Assembly: GCF_001904635.1 (NCBI RefSeq)
Contig: NZ_MRCB01000023.1
Location: forward strand, 1-64,000
Direction of reading: 5' to 3'
DNA: 64,000 nt
Source of the DNA: Hydrococcus rivularis NIES-593
GTDB lineage: Bacteria > Cyanobacteriota > Cyanobacteriia > Cyanobacteriales > Microcystaceae
Position 1 is the stretch's first letter; each line of letters begins with the position of its first letter. Of the stretch, positions 34,692 to 44,972 are shown piece by piece. The notes below the pieces were generated by a model. The model was given only the letters and a program-made list of their open reading frames with translations. It made no database searches and was not told the origin of the DNA. A program made the translations under genes and the position numbers.

Positions 34692-34976
34692 ATGCCAAAA
34701 GCAATCTGGAGTGGTACCGTTTTAGCCCAAAGCGATAAGTGCGAAATCGTAGAAGGGAACTACTATTTTCCTCCCGACGCAATTAACAAAGAATATTTTA
34801 AAGACAGCAATACTCACACGATTTGTCCTTGGAAAGGAGAAGCAAGTTACTACACCATTGAAGTAGACGGGCAGCAAAATAAAGACGCCGCCTGGTACTA
34901 TCCCAATCCCAAAGAAAAGGCAAAAAATATTCAAGGATACGTTGCCTTTTGGAAGGGAGTAAAGGTAGAACCATAA
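34692..34976 (+). CDS. DUF427 family protein
   Basis: A 94-residue protein covering one DUF427 domain: AIWSGTVLAQSD, EGNYYFPPDAI, CPWKGEASYYTIE and AWYYPNPK. It is the right length for the family. The function is unknown; the conserved Cys-Pro-Trp-Lys-Gly stretch is typical. Confidence 0.92.
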   Translation: MPKAIWSGTVLAQSDKCEIVEGNYYFPPDAINKEYFKDSNTHTICPWKGEASYYTIEVDGQQNKDAAWYYPNPKEKAKNIQGYVAFWKGVKVEP

Positions 34977-34995
34977 TTTCTCAAACAAACAACTT

Positions 34996-35021
34996 TAGAG
35001 ACGCGATATATTGCGTCTCTA
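34996..35021. terminator. Hairpin with TAGAGACGC arms
   Basis: TAGAGACGC and GCGTCTCTA are perfectly complementary across an 8-nt loop, 19 bp after the DUF427 stop. A related hairpin at 58781-58810 suggests a dispersed palindromic repeat that may act as a terminator. Confidence 0.55.
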
Positions 35022-35057
35022 CAAAACCTTAAAAAAATTTTGTCAGTTAATTTTTTT

Positions 35058-35420
35058 ATGCAAATAACAAAATGCCTTCATACGGCAATTTTAGTTTCTA
35101 ATCTGGAGAAAGCCGAACATTTTTATGGCAAAGTTTTAGGTTTATCTAAAGTCGATCGCACTTTAAAATATCCTGGGGCTTGGTATCAAATCGGCGATTA
35201 TCAAATTCATCTCATCGTTCATCCCAATTTCTCTACAACCCTACCTAACACAGAAAAATGGGGTCGTAATCCCCATTTTGCCGTAGCAGTCGATAACTTA
35301 GGCGAAGCGATCGCCCTCTTGCAATCGCAAGGATATCCCATACAAATGAGTGCGTCCGGGCGATCGGCTTGTTTTACTAAAGATCCCGATGGGAATATTA
35401 TTGAAATTGGGCAAGCGTAA
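35058..35420 (+). CDS. VOC (glyoxalase/bleomycin resistance) family protein
   Basis: A 120-residue protein from ATG 35058 (MQITKCLHTAILVSNLEKAEHFY). Two beta-alpha-beta-beta-beta modules; metal-type residues His8, the QIHLIVH segment and Glu in FTKDPDGNIIEIGQ. Metal-dependent dioxygenase, isomerase or resistance activity cannot be told apart by sequence. Confidence 0.88.
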   Translation: MQITKCLHTAILVSNLEKAEHFYGKVLGLSKVDRTLKYPGAWYQIGDYQIHLIVHPNFSTTLPNTEKWGRNPHFAVAVDNLGEAIALLQSQGYPIQMSASGRSACFTKDPDGNIIEIGQA

Positions 35421-35455
35421 TTAGAATTCAGAATTTAAAATTCAGAATTCATCCC

Positions 35456-36769
35456 ATGAAAATTATCGCCTATTCCTACAGCGACCCTCTCCTAGAATCT
35501 CCGCCAGATCGATCGATTTGGGGATTAGAAGTCGATAAAATTTATCAAGATTTGGGCAAGCGCCAGCAGTTATTTCAATTATTGGAAGATTGTCAAATAA
35601 ATACTCCAGAGTACTTATTAATTCGTAACCTAGAAGAATTAGGAGATTCTGTAGAAGAAATTAGCGATCGCATGACTCAACTTGAAACTCTCGGCGTAGC
35701 GATCGTTGCCACAGAACAAAATTACAATTCTTCCCAACTAAAAAACGCCGATCCGGCAGATATTAGAGCCAATTTAGCCAAAATTTTCCAGGAAATTCAA
35801 AACATACAGTATCATCGCCGCCTCCGTCAAGGGCACGCCCGCAACCGAATCAAAGCTTTACCGCCGCCAGGAAAAGCCCCCTACGGCTATCGTCGCGGCA
35901 AAGATCGCTATATTCTAGATCGCAGCACTGCCCCAGTCGTTAAAGAGTTTTTTGAACGCTTTTTGCTATTTGGTTCCCTACGCGGTGCCGTCCGCTATCT
36001 AGAAAAAAGGTACGGGAAAAAAATTTCGGTATCTACAGGTCGAAATTGGTTGTTCAATCCAGTTTATCGAGGCGATCTTGCCTATCAAAATAATGAGATT
36101 GTCCCCGATACCCACGTCCCCATTATATCGAGAGAAGAAGCGGCTCAAATCGATCGCCTGCTGCGCCGCAACGGACGTTTGCCCTCTCGGACTGCTAGCG
36201 CCCCCCGTTCTCTAGCAGGTTTAGTTATCTGTGGGCAGTGTCAATCTCACATGACAATTACCCGCGTGACTGCCAGAGGGAAAAAAAAAGAATATCTCTA
36301 TCTGCGTCCGATGAACTGCCCTTTGCTTCCGAAATGTAGCGCTATTTCCTATCAGGAAGTCCTCGAAAAAACTATCGATCGCATCTGCGAAGATTTACCT
36401 CGAACAGTAGCGAAATTAAACTTACCTAATCCAGAGGGACTTAAAGAAATGCTCAGATCGGAAATCCATACAAAAAAAGCAATTATCGAGCAATTATCTT
36501 CTCTAAAAGAACAAGGAATTTTAGATGAAGAAACGGCTGAATTACGCCGTTATAAACTGCAGACAGAAATTTCTCAATTGACAAGTAAACTCGATAGTTT
36601 ACCGCCTGGAGATTTAAAAGTTATCGCTAAAGCTGTATCTCTACCTCAGTTTTGGCTCGATTTATCAGAAGCAGAACGGCGATTTTATTTTCGAGAATTT
36701 ATTCAAAAAATTGAAATTATTCGATCTCAATCTCAAACTTGGGAACTAGAAGTCACCTTTATTTTTTAA
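35456..36769 (+). CDS. Serine-recombinase-family protein (XisF-like) with altered active site
   Basis: A 437-residue large serine-recombinase architecture: resolvase-like domain (1-~105), recombinase domain with GKAPYGYRRGKDRY and WLFNPVYRGDLAY, a zinc-ribbon (CGQC ... CPLLPKC) and a C-terminal coiled coil. In the N-terminal domain, Ser9 in AYSYSDP may be the nucleophile, but the invariant arginine before it and the two of the DRLxR motif are replaced (YS and LEELGDS). It is similar to the cyanobacterial XisF type from memory. It may be inactive for cutting but keep DNA binding. A near-palindromic GAATTCAGAATTT/AAATTCAGAATTC stretch (35426-35452) lies just upstream. Confidence 0.82.
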   Translation: MKIIAYSYSDPLLESPPDRSIWGLEVDKIYQDLGKRQQLFQLLEDCQINTPEYLLIRNLEELGDSVEEISDRMTQLETLGVAIVATEQNYNSSQLKNADPADIRANLAKIFQEIQNIQYHRRLRQGHARNRIKALPPPGKAPYGYRRGKDRYILDRSTAPVVKEFFERFLLFGSLRGAVRYLEKRYGKKISVSTGRNWLFNPVYRGDLAYQNNEIVPDTHVPIISREEAAQIDRLLRRNGRLPSRTASAPRSLAGLVICGQCQSHMTITRVTARGKKKEYLYLRPMNCPLLPKCSAISYQEVLEKTIDRICEDLPRTVAKLNLPNPEGLKEMLRSEIHTKKAIIEQLSSLKEQGILDEETAELRRYKLQTEISQLTSKLDSLPPGDLKVIAKAVSLPQFWLDLSEAERRFYFREFIQKIEIIRSQSQTWELEVTFIF

Positions 36770-36924
36770 CAGACCCAAAAATAGAAATTCTATTTTGCGA
36801 TCGCTTCGGGGTTTTATTGAATTTGATTTCTGAACCAATTTTAATCTAAAAAAAGATTGATTTTATTAGTAATAATTTTCTATATCTCTGATAAAATTTT
36901 GAGATTTACTAGAGTAAAAAAATG

Positions 36925-37869
36925 TTATTTAAATTTGACAGATATCTCCACTATATTGTCATCTAAACCGATATATTGAGCGCGAATTATTATTCCAGAT
37001 TTTACGGGAATTGCTGGTGTCATTGTTCCTAAAGATAATAAATCTCCTTTTTTTAGAAATTTCCCTCGCGATCGCAATTCATCTCGCAACCAAACAATAG
37101 CTTTTACCGGATCGCCTAATAAAGTTTTACTCTCTCCAATGGCTAGTTGTTTTCCCTCGCGATCGCGAATAATTAGTTGAATTTTTTCTAACTTTTCTTG
37201 CCATTCATTAACCTTAGTTAAAGAAATTATTTCTCCCATAATTCCTAATCTAGCTCCAACATTAATAGCAACTATTTTTGGGGCAGTTAATTTGATATTT
37301 TCTGCATAAACTAGATCGGGCAATTCTAAAAAAGGAATAACGGCATCGAGTGCGGATAAAACTTCTTGTGGCGTTCTGGCAGTATTAATTGTTTCGCTAC
37401 CGACTCTGACCATCAAATCGCCTTCGATTAGAGGTCGAGTGCCGAAATTCGCTGGAACAGTCGCACCACTTTTGAGTAACATTTTTTCTAACAAGATGCC
37501 AGAAACGGGGCGATCGCTATTAAATTTAGCCTGTACTTCTTTATTAGTCAGTCCAGCTTTATAACCAACTGGCTTGCTATAACTCGGAACCAGAAGTCGA
37601 ACAAATTGGTCTTGAACTTGTAAGGCTTGCTCTAGGGTTAAATTATCGGGAAGCGATTGGAGAGGAATTTTTTTGAGATAGCGATCGGCAATTTCTTTAG
37701 CTAAAGCTTGAGGATTAAATTGAGCGATCGCTATCGACTTTTGATTTTGCTTAAAACGCGATATCTCTTTTCCTATTTCGGATAAAGAAATACTTGGTGT
37801 AGCTGACTGTAAAAATATGATTTGAAGGGCAATTAGAAAAGACAAAACAAAAACTTTATTTGTTTTCAT
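36925..37869 (-). CDS. Exported 2-keto-4-pentenoate hydratase-like protein
   Basis: A 314-residue protein from ATG 37869; the longer frame would prepend 25 residues ahead of a clear signal peptide (VFVLSFLIALQIIFLQS). The rest resembles FAH-superfamily hydratases (MhpD): VGYKAGLTNKEVQAKF, PLIEGDLMVRVG, VAINVGARLG, DPVKAIVWLRDELRSRGKFL. These enzymes are normally cytosolic, so the signal peptide is odd. The catabolic operon partners are absent. Confidence 0.82.
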   Translation of the reverse strand: MKTNKVFVLSFLIALQIIFLQSATPSISLSEIGKEISRFKQNQKSIAIAQFNPQALAKEIADRYLKKIPLQSLPDNLTLEQALQVQDQFVRLLVPSYSKPVGYKAGLTNKEVQAKFNSDRPVSGILLEKMLLKSGATVPANFGTRPLIEGDLMVRVGSETINTARTPQEVLSALDAVIPFLELPDLVYAENIKLTAPKIVAINVGARLGIMGEIISLTKVNEWQEKLEKIQLIIRDREGKQLAIGESKTLLGDPVKAIVWLRDELRSRGKFLKKGDLLSLGTMTPAIPVKSGIIIRAQYIGLDDNIVEISVKFK

Positions 37870-37915
37870 AGTTTGATAGAGTGAGTAAGAAGTAAGATTG
37901 TTTAAATATACTCTC

Positions 37916-40420
37916 ATGCCAAAAGAGCAAGTTTCCATAACCAAATCTCAGGCGATAAAAATTCTGGGAATGATTTGGTTAGCGAGTAACTTGTGCGATC
38001 GCCTGTGGTTGGCTTTGGATCGTTCTGTTCCAGCTTGGGATCAAAGTAATCACCTCTCTCTCTCTCTAAAATATTTAGATGCTCTCCAAAATCCTCAATT
38101 AAATCCTCAATTATTCGACGGGCAATGGTGGCGAAGCTTTTGGATGCTTTCGACGAAATATCCGCCTCTGACTTATATTCTCACTGCACCCTTTCAACAA
38201 ATCTTTGGAACGGGAAATGACCAAGCATTACTGGTCAATTTCCTCTACAGTGCGATTTTGCTGATTTCAGTATACGGCATCGGTAAAACCCTCTTCAGTG
38301 GGCAAGTTGGTTTATGGGCGGCGGGGTTGTGCGTGCTGTTGCCCAGACTGTATGAAGCGCGACTGACTTATCTCATCGATACTCCATTGATGACCTTAAC
38401 CGTCGCCTCTTTTTGCTATTTAACCATCTGGCGCAGTCAGAAAACCTGGTTAGGAGAATGGCTATGGGCGGTAATTTTCGGAATTAGTTGGGGTTTAGCC
38501 CTATTAACCAAACAGAGTGTCATGTTTTTTCTATTCTTGCCTCTGCTGTGGTTGGGAGTTAGTTATCTATGGCAGCGAAAATGGTCGAGAATCGCCCAAT
38601 TAATAACAAGTTTTCTGGTTTCTGTTCCTATTTGGATGCCTTGGTATCGTACTAACTGGATTTATCTGTTCAGTACTGCCCAGAACTCAAATGCAATTCC
38701 TGCCACGCTTGAGGGAGATCCTCCCCTTAATACGCTAGCAGCGTGGACTTATTATTGGAACGATTTGCCGAAAGCCGTTTCTTGGGTATTGCTAATCGTT
38801 CCTTTAGTCGGTTTGCTGCTGCATTTATTGGGGAGATTTCCTAGAGAGTTAGATAACAAAAAAGTAACCAGAAGTATAGCTTGGTTAGCCCTTTATTTTA
38901 TTAGCGCTTATTTAATCTGTTCTGCCATTTTTAATAAAGATAATCGCTATATCATGTCCTATCTGCCAATACTGGCAGTATTTTTAGCCTATTGTCTGAC
39001 TCTGTGGCGAGGACGATGGCAAATCGTTCGTTGGCTGACGGTAGGATTGGCTTTTTCGGTGATGTGCGGCAAATTATTTCCCCTGGTAGGAATGGGGGGA
39101 ATTGTGCAAGCGTTGAGTCCTGGCAGTTTATCCTACCCCTATCTGGGTGCAGAAGTGCCCAATCTTCAAGTCATTGAGGAAATTATTGAGACGACTCCTT
39201 ATCTGCGGGCGAATTTGGGCGTAATTCCCAGTACGCCCTCTATTAATCACGATACGCTCAACTATTTTGGGGCATTAGAAAAACGTCAGGTATACGGACG
39301 AGAACTCGGTTCTACTGTAGAACAAGTAGCACAGGACGAGCGATCGCTCGATTGGTTGCTGGCGAAAACGGGCGATAATGGGATGGCACGAGAAGCACAA
39401 TTAGCCCTCGCCAACCGTTTAGAGACCAATCCAGCCTTTCGTCTTCAGGAAAGTTGGCAATTACCAGATCGTACTACTCTCAAGCTTTATCATCGGCGAT
39501 CGCCTTCCGTTATCGTCGAACCCCTCTCTCACACGAGGGAAAAGGTGCACTTAGATCGCGTCATCGTTCCTACTAGAGTTCCTCCTGGCGTTCCCGTCCC
39601 TATTACCTACGAGTGGTCGGGTTCCTGGGAACAATTAGAATCGGGTTTAGTATTGTTGACTTGGATTCCAAAGGAAATTTCACAATCTAACTCGAATTCT
39701 TTTTGGCTGCACGATCGCGGCATTGGCATGGGAACTTTATATTCGGGACAATCCGATTCTACCAGTCAAGCTTTTCGCGTCATCGAACAGACTGCCATGC
39801 TGCCCGATGCTGAAGTCGTCGAGGGCGATTATATCCTCACTGCTACCTATCTCAATCGCACGACGGGAGAAACCTATCCTTTAACCGTTCCCCCAGTCAG
39901 CATTGCGATCGATTCCGATGCGCCTGCCGTACCCGCACCAGAATTAGATTTGGTGACGCAATTGAGAAAACTAGCGTTAAATTTACCAAAAGGACCGAAA
40001 GGCTTGGAACTCGTTTTCGAGCAAGTTGCACGCCTGAATCAATACGATCCCATTCAAGACTATTTAGAGCAAGCAGCACAGACTTTAGAATACCGTTTGA
40101 CGAAAATGTCTCCAATTGGAGACAAAAAATTAGACTGGACTTATGGGTTGGTTTTAGCCAGAGTTTTGCAAGAAGATGCGCCCAGCGCGATCGCGGCTTT
40201 AAAAAGTCTCGTCAAACTCGATCCAAACAACGCCTACTCCCATGCCTATCTTGCCTTTGTCTATCTCTATGACTGGCAACCCAAAGCAGCGCAGAAGGCA
40301 CTTCAACCTGCCCTAGAACTCAAACCCGACGATCGCGAAATTCAAGCGTTAAATGGCATTGCTGCTTTGATGCAGGGAAACCTAATTAAAGCTTGGATGA
40401 TTCTTTCCCCTCTTTTATAA
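37916..40420 (+). CDS. GT39-type membrane glycosyltransferase with C-terminal TPR
   Basis: An 834-residue protein from ATG 37916. The N-terminal ~430 residues hold about ten transmembrane helices and the PMT/ArnT-like acidic loop PAWDQSNHLSLSLKYL. After a beta-rich region (PVPITYEWSGSW), the C-terminus has TPR-like helices (AYSHAYLAFVYLYDWQPKAA). It probably transfers sugar from a lipid-linked donor in the membrane; acceptor unknown. It is divergent from the hydratase-like gene, 46 bp apart. Confidence 0.85.
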   Translation: MPKEQVSITKSQAIKILGMIWLASNLCDRLWLALDRSVPAWDQSNHLSLSLKYLDALQNPQLNPQLFDGQWWRSFWMLSTKYPPLTYILTAPFQQIFGTGNDQALLVNFLYSAILLISVYGIGKTLFSGQVGLWAAGLCVLLPRLYEARLTYLIDTPLMTLTVASFCYLTIWRSQKTWLGEWLWAVIFGISWGLALLTKQSVMFFLFLPLLWLGVSYLWQRKWSRIAQLITSFLVSVPIWMPWYRTNWIYLFSTAQNSNAIPATLEGDPPLNTLAAWTYYWNDLPKAVSWVLLIVPLVGLLLHLLGRFPRELDNKKVTRSIAWLALYFISAYLICSAIFNKDNRYIMSYLPILAVFLAYCLTLWRGRWQIVRWLTVGLAFSVMCGKLFPLVGMGGIVQALSPGSLSYPYLGAEVPNLQVIEEIIETTPYLRANLGVIPSTPSINHDTLNYFGALEKRQVYGRELGSTVEQVAQDERSLDWLLAKTGDNGMAREAQLALANRLETNPAFRLQESWQLPDRTTLKLYHRRSPSVIVEPLSHTREKVHLDRVIVPTRVPPGVPVPITYEWSGSWEQLESGLVLLTWIPKEISQSNSNSFWLHDRGIGMGTLYSGQSDSTSQAFRVIEQTAMLPDAEVVEGDYILTATYLNRTTGETYPLTVPPVSIAIDSDAPAVPAPELDLVTQLRKLALNLPKGPKGLELVFEQVARLNQYDPIQDYLEQAAQTLEYRLTKMSPIGDKKLDWTYGLVLARVLQEDAPSAIAALKSLVKLDPNNAYSHAYLAFVYLYDWQPKAAQKALQPALELKPDDREIQALNGIAALMQGNLIKAWMILSPLL

Positions 40421-40503
40421 GAATTGATTCGTACCGAATCCTACAAAAGCGCCAGCCGATAAATTAGAAGCATAAATCTCTTACTAGCGGTAGGAGAACG
40501 AAG

Positions 40504-40665
40504 ATGAAAAACTCAGAAAAGTTCTCAAATTTCAGAACTCCTCTCGACCTAATCTTGAGAAATCCTCGGTTGACCCCCATAATCTTATTCGTTTTTGCTG
40601 TCGTCCCCTTCGTCACTCTTGCTCTGATTATGGCAATTCTCTTTCTTGACCTGCCTGCGGGGTGA
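40504..40665 (+). CDS. 53-residue single-helix membrane protein
   Basis: ATG 40504 follows GTAGGAGAACGAAG, a good Shine-Dalgarno. The product starts MKNSEKFSNFRTPLD and has one strong transmembrane helix (TPIILFVFAVVPFVTLALI) ending in FLDLPAG. I do not recognise it. It lies 83 bp after the glycosyltransferase and converges on chlD. The RBS and membrane helix support a real gene. Confidence 0.55.
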   Translation: MKNSEKFSNFRTPLDLILRNPRLTPIILFVFAVVPFVTLALIMAILFLDLPAG

Positions 40666-40794
40666 GTAATTCACTTTGCTTTAATTAAAGATGCTAACCC
40701 AATACAGGGAAAAGGAGTGCATCTTCTAGGGAAAAATATCCCTTTCCCCCTTACCCTTTCCCCTTTCCCCCGACTTCTGCAAGAAGTCTAATAG

Positions 40795-42801
40795 TTATAG
40801 AGACGCGATCGCGCCTTTAGCCATCTGCGCGATCGCGCGTTCGTTGGCTTTAGGCAGGTGATAATATTTGCCGCCTGCTTTGAGTGCTATCTCCTTGGCA
40901 AATCCAGTCGATACGAACTTGCTTTCCGTATCGATGACTAACAGCTTCATCCCCAGGGCACGAAGCTTGGCAGCAATTTCTAACAACTCTCCCTTGATAT
41001 CTGGCTTTTCTCCTTCGGGTAAGGGTTCGCCCAGCGATCGCGCCAAGGGAATATTCCCCCGTCCGTCAGTAATCGCCACGATGACCACTTGACCGATATC
41101 GCCAGACAGCTTGGCATTCATCCCCACGTGTACCGCCTGCGTCAAACCGTGGGCTAGTGGAGAACCTCCGCCACAGGGTAAGGTTTCTAAGCGCCGTCGC
41201 GCTAAAGCAATCGAACGAGTCGGCGGCAACAAGACATCTGCCCTTTCTCCCCGAAAGGGAATCAAGGCAACTTGGTCGCGATTCTCGTATGCCTCGGCAA
41301 GCAATCGCAAAACTGCGCCTTTAGCCGACTGCATGCGATTGAGCGCCATCGAACCGGAAGCATCCACCACAAATACGATCAATGCCCCTGCTTTTCTGGC
41401 GAGTCGCTTTGACCGAATATCCCCTTCTTCTATAATCACCTTGCGACCGGGATGGCGCAAGCGGCGGGCTTTTTGGTAGGGGGCAGCCGCCCGCAGGGTG
41501 GCATCTACCGCGATGCGTTTGACCTTGCCCTTGGGCAGCATCGGCTTGATATAGCGCCCTCGATCCTCCGAAAAAATCAAGCTGCGGCTTCCCGATTTCC
41601 CTTGTCGCTGCGCCATCTGCGCGAAGTAAAGCACGGCAGGATCGAGAACGACTCCTTCGGGATCGAACACGAATTCCTCTGGGATGCCTGGGGGTTCTTG
41701 TTCGGGTTCTTCTGGGTTTTCCTCTTCTCGTTCCTCTTGGTCTTGCTGCGATTCGTCTTTGGGCTGTTCTTGAGGCGGTGGAGGCGGCGGGGGAGCCTCT
41801 TCCGGTGGCGGTTGCAGCAGAGTCGCCCTGGGAACGATAACGAATTCTACTGCCCTTCGCAAGTCTTCTGCCGTAACGCGATCGCGTCCTTCTAGGGCAG
41901 CGGCGGCTTTGGCAACTCGCACGGCAAAAATTTCCGCCCGATGCCCTTCTACCCCGCCGCGAATGGCTTCTTCGACGAGATAGGCAATCTGGTCGCGGCT
42001 AATCTTGACATCTTTCAACCATTCCCGCGCCAGAATAATCTCGGTTTTGAGGTCGTCTATCTCGTCAGCATACTGCTCGATAAAAGCTTGGGGAGAATTG
42101 GCGTAGGCGATCGCGTGGTTAATAGCTTCCACTCGCTGGTCTAAATTTAACACGCCATCCGCCGAAAGCGCGATCGCGATGCGATCGAGTAAATGCTCTC
42201 GCAGCGCCCCTTCTTCTGGATTGTAGGTGGCAATTAAGATAGGTTTGCATGGATGCTGAAAGCTAATCCCTTCCCGTTCGATCTGATTGCGCCCTTCGCT
42301 TAAAACGGTTAGCAGTTGATTGGCAATTTGGTCGTCGAGCAAGTTAATCTCATCGACGTACAACACGCCTCGGTGCGCCTCTGCCAGCAATCCGGGTTGA
42401 AAGATGGGTTCTCCTCGTTTGACCGACTCTTCCACATCTACCGATCCCAACAGTCGATCTTCTGTCACGCCTAAAGGAATTTGCACGAAAGGCGCAGGAA
42501 TGACTTCAGTAGGAATTTCTGCCGCATTTCCATACAATTGCTGCGTTTTGTCGTCCCATTCGTCCGGGTGAGCCGGATCGCAATTAAATGGGCTGCCTTT
42601 AATGACTTCAATCGGCGGCAGTAAGGCGTGAATTCCCCGTGCTAATACCGATTTTGCCGTCCCCCGACGACCCGCGATCGCCACCCCTCCCAATCCCGGA
42701 TCGACGGCAGCCAATAGCAGAGCGAGTTTGATGGCTTCTTGTCCGACAACGGCAGTTAAAGGAAAGCTTAGGCTAGCGCGAGGAGTCGTTAGGGCAGGCA
42801 T
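40795..42801 (-). CDS. chlD: Magnesium chelatase subunit D
   Basis: A 668-residue protein from ATG 42801 ([20 protein letters not shown]); the longer frame adds 16 atypical residues. N-terminal AAA+ domain with [29 protein letters not shown]; a Pro-rich then acidic linker (about 345-390); C-terminal von Willebrand A domain with [14 protein letters not shown] and [10 protein letters not shown]. With ChlI and ChlH it inserts Mg into protoporphyrin IX, the first chlorophyll-specific step. Monocistronic here. Confidence 0.95.
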   Translation of the reverse strand: MPALTTPRASLSFPLTAVVGQEAIKLALLLAAVDPGLGGVAIAGRRGTAKSVLARGIHALLPPIEVIKGSPFNCDPAHPDEWDDKTQQLYGNAAEIPTEVIPAPFVQIPLGVTEDRLLGSVDVEESVKRGEPIFQPGLLAEAHRGVLYVDEINLLDDQIANQLLTVLSEGRNQIEREGISFQHPCKPILIATYNPEEGALREHLLDRIAIALSADGVLNLDQRVEAINHAIAYANSPQAFIEQYADEIDDLKTEIILAREWLKDVKISRDQIAYLVEEAIRGGVEGHRAEIFAVRVAKAAAALEGRDRVTAEDLRRAVEFVIVPRATLLQPPPEEAPPPPPPPQEQPKDESQQDQEEREEENPEEPEQEPPGIPEEFVFDPEGVVLDPAVLYFAQMAQRQGKSGSRSLIFSEDRGRYIKPMLPKGKVKRIAVDATLRAAAPYQKARRLRHPGRKVIIEEGDIRSKRLARKAGALIVFVVDASGSMALNRMQSAKGAVLRLLAEAYENRDQVALIPFRGERADVLLPPTRSIALARRRLETLPCGGGSPLAHGLTQAVHVGMNAKLSGDIGQVVIVAITDGRGNIPLARSLGEPLPEGEKPDIKGELLEIAAKLRALGMKLLVIDTESKFVSTGFAKEIALKAGGKYYHLPKANERAIAQMAKGAIASL

Positions 42802-43210
42802 TTGAATGAAGGATGAATTTGGGTTGGCACGATCCAGTTTAGAACACAAGGGGCTTCGGCTTCAAAGGTTATAGCGCGATCGCGCTTTTGGCAGCTCAAC
42901 GAATTGATAGTGCCATCGTCTCTATCTTATCCAACTTAGTGCGGCGAGGGATATCCCGCTCGCCCGAAGGGGACGCGCCTTAATGTGCGGATGCAGGTTC
43001 CACACTCAGCGATCGGGAATCGCCGCGATCTATAACTAGAACTGAGGGGATGATTATTTCTCAACATAAGTCTTTAATGGCTCAAGAGTAACACCGCCGC
43101 AACTAGCCGTCCAGAACAAGGGCTTGGTGTAGGATCGATTTACTGTATCCTCAAACTCTTGACGGATTAGTCTACTAGAAACAGAGCCTTAAAACCCCTT
43201 TTGTCATTGA

Positions 43211-43459
43211 TTGACATTTGTAGACGCTAGTATTGAGTGTTCTAGTTGCGGGATGAGAGTCGAAAAAACCTTGAAAGATAGAGTACATGAGTGTTCTAGC
43301 TGTAACCGGTCGATTGATAGGGACTGGAATAGCGCACTTGTGCTACTGAGTCGTGGACTTGGGGCGGTTGGACTGCCGCTGACTGGCTGCGGAGGTCAAG
43401 AGGGGACTCAACCTACGAGGCAGCAATTTTCAATCGTGAGATTGGAAGCCCCCGCCTGA
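43211..43459 (+). pseudogene. TnpB (IS200/IS605) C-terminal remnant
   Basis: The translated frame holds the zinc ribbon CSSCGMRVEKTLKDRVHECSSC and RDWNSALVLLSRGL, the end of TnpB/OrfB. The N-terminal ~300 residues and a real start codon are missing; the frame begins at a TTG inside the domain. It ends 78 bp before the purD GTG start. See the right-end hairpin at 43452-43478. Confidence 0.85.
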
Positions 43460-43478
43460 ACCCTTTGGGTTAGACGGT
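43452..43478 (+). mobile_element. IS200/IS605 right-end hairpin
   Basis: CCGCCTGAACCC-TTT-GGGTTAGACGG is the imperfect palindrome typical of cyanobacterial IS605-group right ends. It follows the TnpB stop and overlaps its last codons, where the omega-RNA scaffold would end. The left end was not found, so this is a truncated element. Confidence 0.7.
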
Positions 43479-43536
43479 GGGAGATGTCACAATCCTGATA
43501 ATCTTAAAAGATGAAACGTTAGACGGATCGCGCAGG

Positions 43537-44799
43537 GTGAAAGTTCTAGTTGTTGGAAATGGGGGTCGGGAACACGCTTTAGCCTGGAAACTGCTACAAT
43601 CTCCCCAGGTAGAAAGCTGCATTTGTATCCCCGGTAATGGTGGCACGGCAGGGCTAAAAGGCTGTCAGAATATCGCAGTATCGGTAGACGACTTCGACAG
43701 CATCGCCCGCATCGCCCAAGAAAGGGGAATCGATTTGGTGGTAGTCGGACCGGAATTCCCTTTGTCTGTGGGAATTACCGATCGCCTCCAACGCGATAAG
43801 ATTAAAGTCTTCGGACCTACTCAAGCGGGAGCGCAAATCGAAGCGAGCAAGTCTTGGGCAAAGGCGTTGATGGAAGAGGCTGGCGTGCCCACCGCTAAAT
43901 CGGCTACCTTTACAGAAGCCGAAGCCGCTAAAACCTACATTGCCCAACAGGGTGCGCCGATTGTCGTCAAAGCCGACGGTTTGGCAGCCGGAAAAGGAGT
44001 TATCGTAGCAGCTACCGTAGAAGAAGCGCAAGCCGCGATCGATACTCTATTTCGAGAAGGCTTTACCAAACTAATCGTTGAAGAGTATTTGCTAGGCGAA
44101 GAAGTCTCGGTACTCGCGCTAACTGACGGTTTTACCGTCCGTTCCCTACTCCCGGCACAAGACCACAAGCGCATTGGGGAAGGCGATACGGGCAGCAATA
44201 CGGGAGGAATGGGCGCTTATGCCCCAGCCCCCATAGCTACGCCAGAATTAATGCAGCAGATCGAGCAAGACATCCTCAAACCGACTGTTGAAGCCCTGCG
44301 CCGGCGAGGAATCGACTATCGAGGCGTTCTCTATGCGGGCTTGATGATTTCGCCTCAAGGCGAGCCTAAAGTACTAGAATTCAATTGTCGCTTTGGCGAT
44401 CCGGAAACCCAAGCTATTCTTCCCCTGTTAGAGACTCCGCTAGACGAACTGCTCTTCGCTTGCACAGAACAACGACTAGCCGACTTCCCGCCGCTGCGCT
44501 GGAAAGCAGGCAGTGCGGTGTGCGTAGTAATGGCTTCTGCCGGATATCCGGGGGCATATGAAAAAGGAATTGCGATCGCGGGAATAGATAAAGCCGAAGC
44601 ATCAGGCGCAATTGTCTTTCATGCCGGAACGAAACTCCAAAACAGGCAACTCGTTACTGACGGCGGTCGCGTTCTCGGCGTAACCGCAACGGGAGATACG
44701 TTTGCCGATGCGATCGATCGAGTCTATCAAGCCGTAGATTGCATCGAATTTGCAGGCAAGTACTACCGACGCGACATCGGTTATCGAGTCAGGAAATAG
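43537..44799 (+). CDS. purD: Phosphoribosylamine-glycine ligase
   Basis: A 420-residue ATP-grasp enzyme of purine synthesis. Start GTG 43537, giving (M)KVLVVGNGGREHALAW; the frame opens 60 bp earlier in relic IS sequence. Conserved VVGPEFPLSVGI, KADGLAAGKGV, EEYLLGEEVS, TGSNTGGMGAYAPAP and EFNCRFGDPETQ. The IS605 relic ends 58 bp upstream, so the promoter must lie within or beyond the relic. Confidence 0.94.
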   Translation: MKVLVVGNGGREHALAWKLLQSPQVESCICIPGNGGTAGLKGCQNIAVSVDDFDSIARIAQERGIDLVVVGPEFPLSVGITDRLQRDKIKVFGPTQAGAQIEASKSWAKALMEEAGVPTAKSATFTEAEAAKTYIAQQGAPIVVKADGLAAGKGVIVAATVEEAQAAIDTLFREGFTKLIVEEYLLGEEVSVLALTDGFTVRSLLPAQDHKRIGEGDTGSNTGGMGAYAPAPIATPELMQQIEQDILKPTVEALRRRGIDYRGVLYAGLMISPQGEPKVLEFNCRFGDPETQAILPLLETPLDELLFACTEQRLADFPPLRWKAGSAVCVVMASAGYPGAYEKGIAIAGIDKAEASGAIVFHAGTKLQNRQLVTDGGRVLGVTATGDTFADAIDRVYQAVDCIEFAGKYYRRDIGYRVRK

Positions 44800-44972
44800 T
44801 TCTGTTGCACAAATCGATAAAGAGTCCACTTCAGTAGACTTGGTATATTAGCCAAGAAATTAATGTCTTGGCCTATGAGGAATTTTAAAGGCTAAGAGCT
44901 TAATCTTCTCCTCCTCATTGCTACTAGCGATCGCCCTCTCATCTAAAGCTCCTACTCGCCTAACCAAAAACT

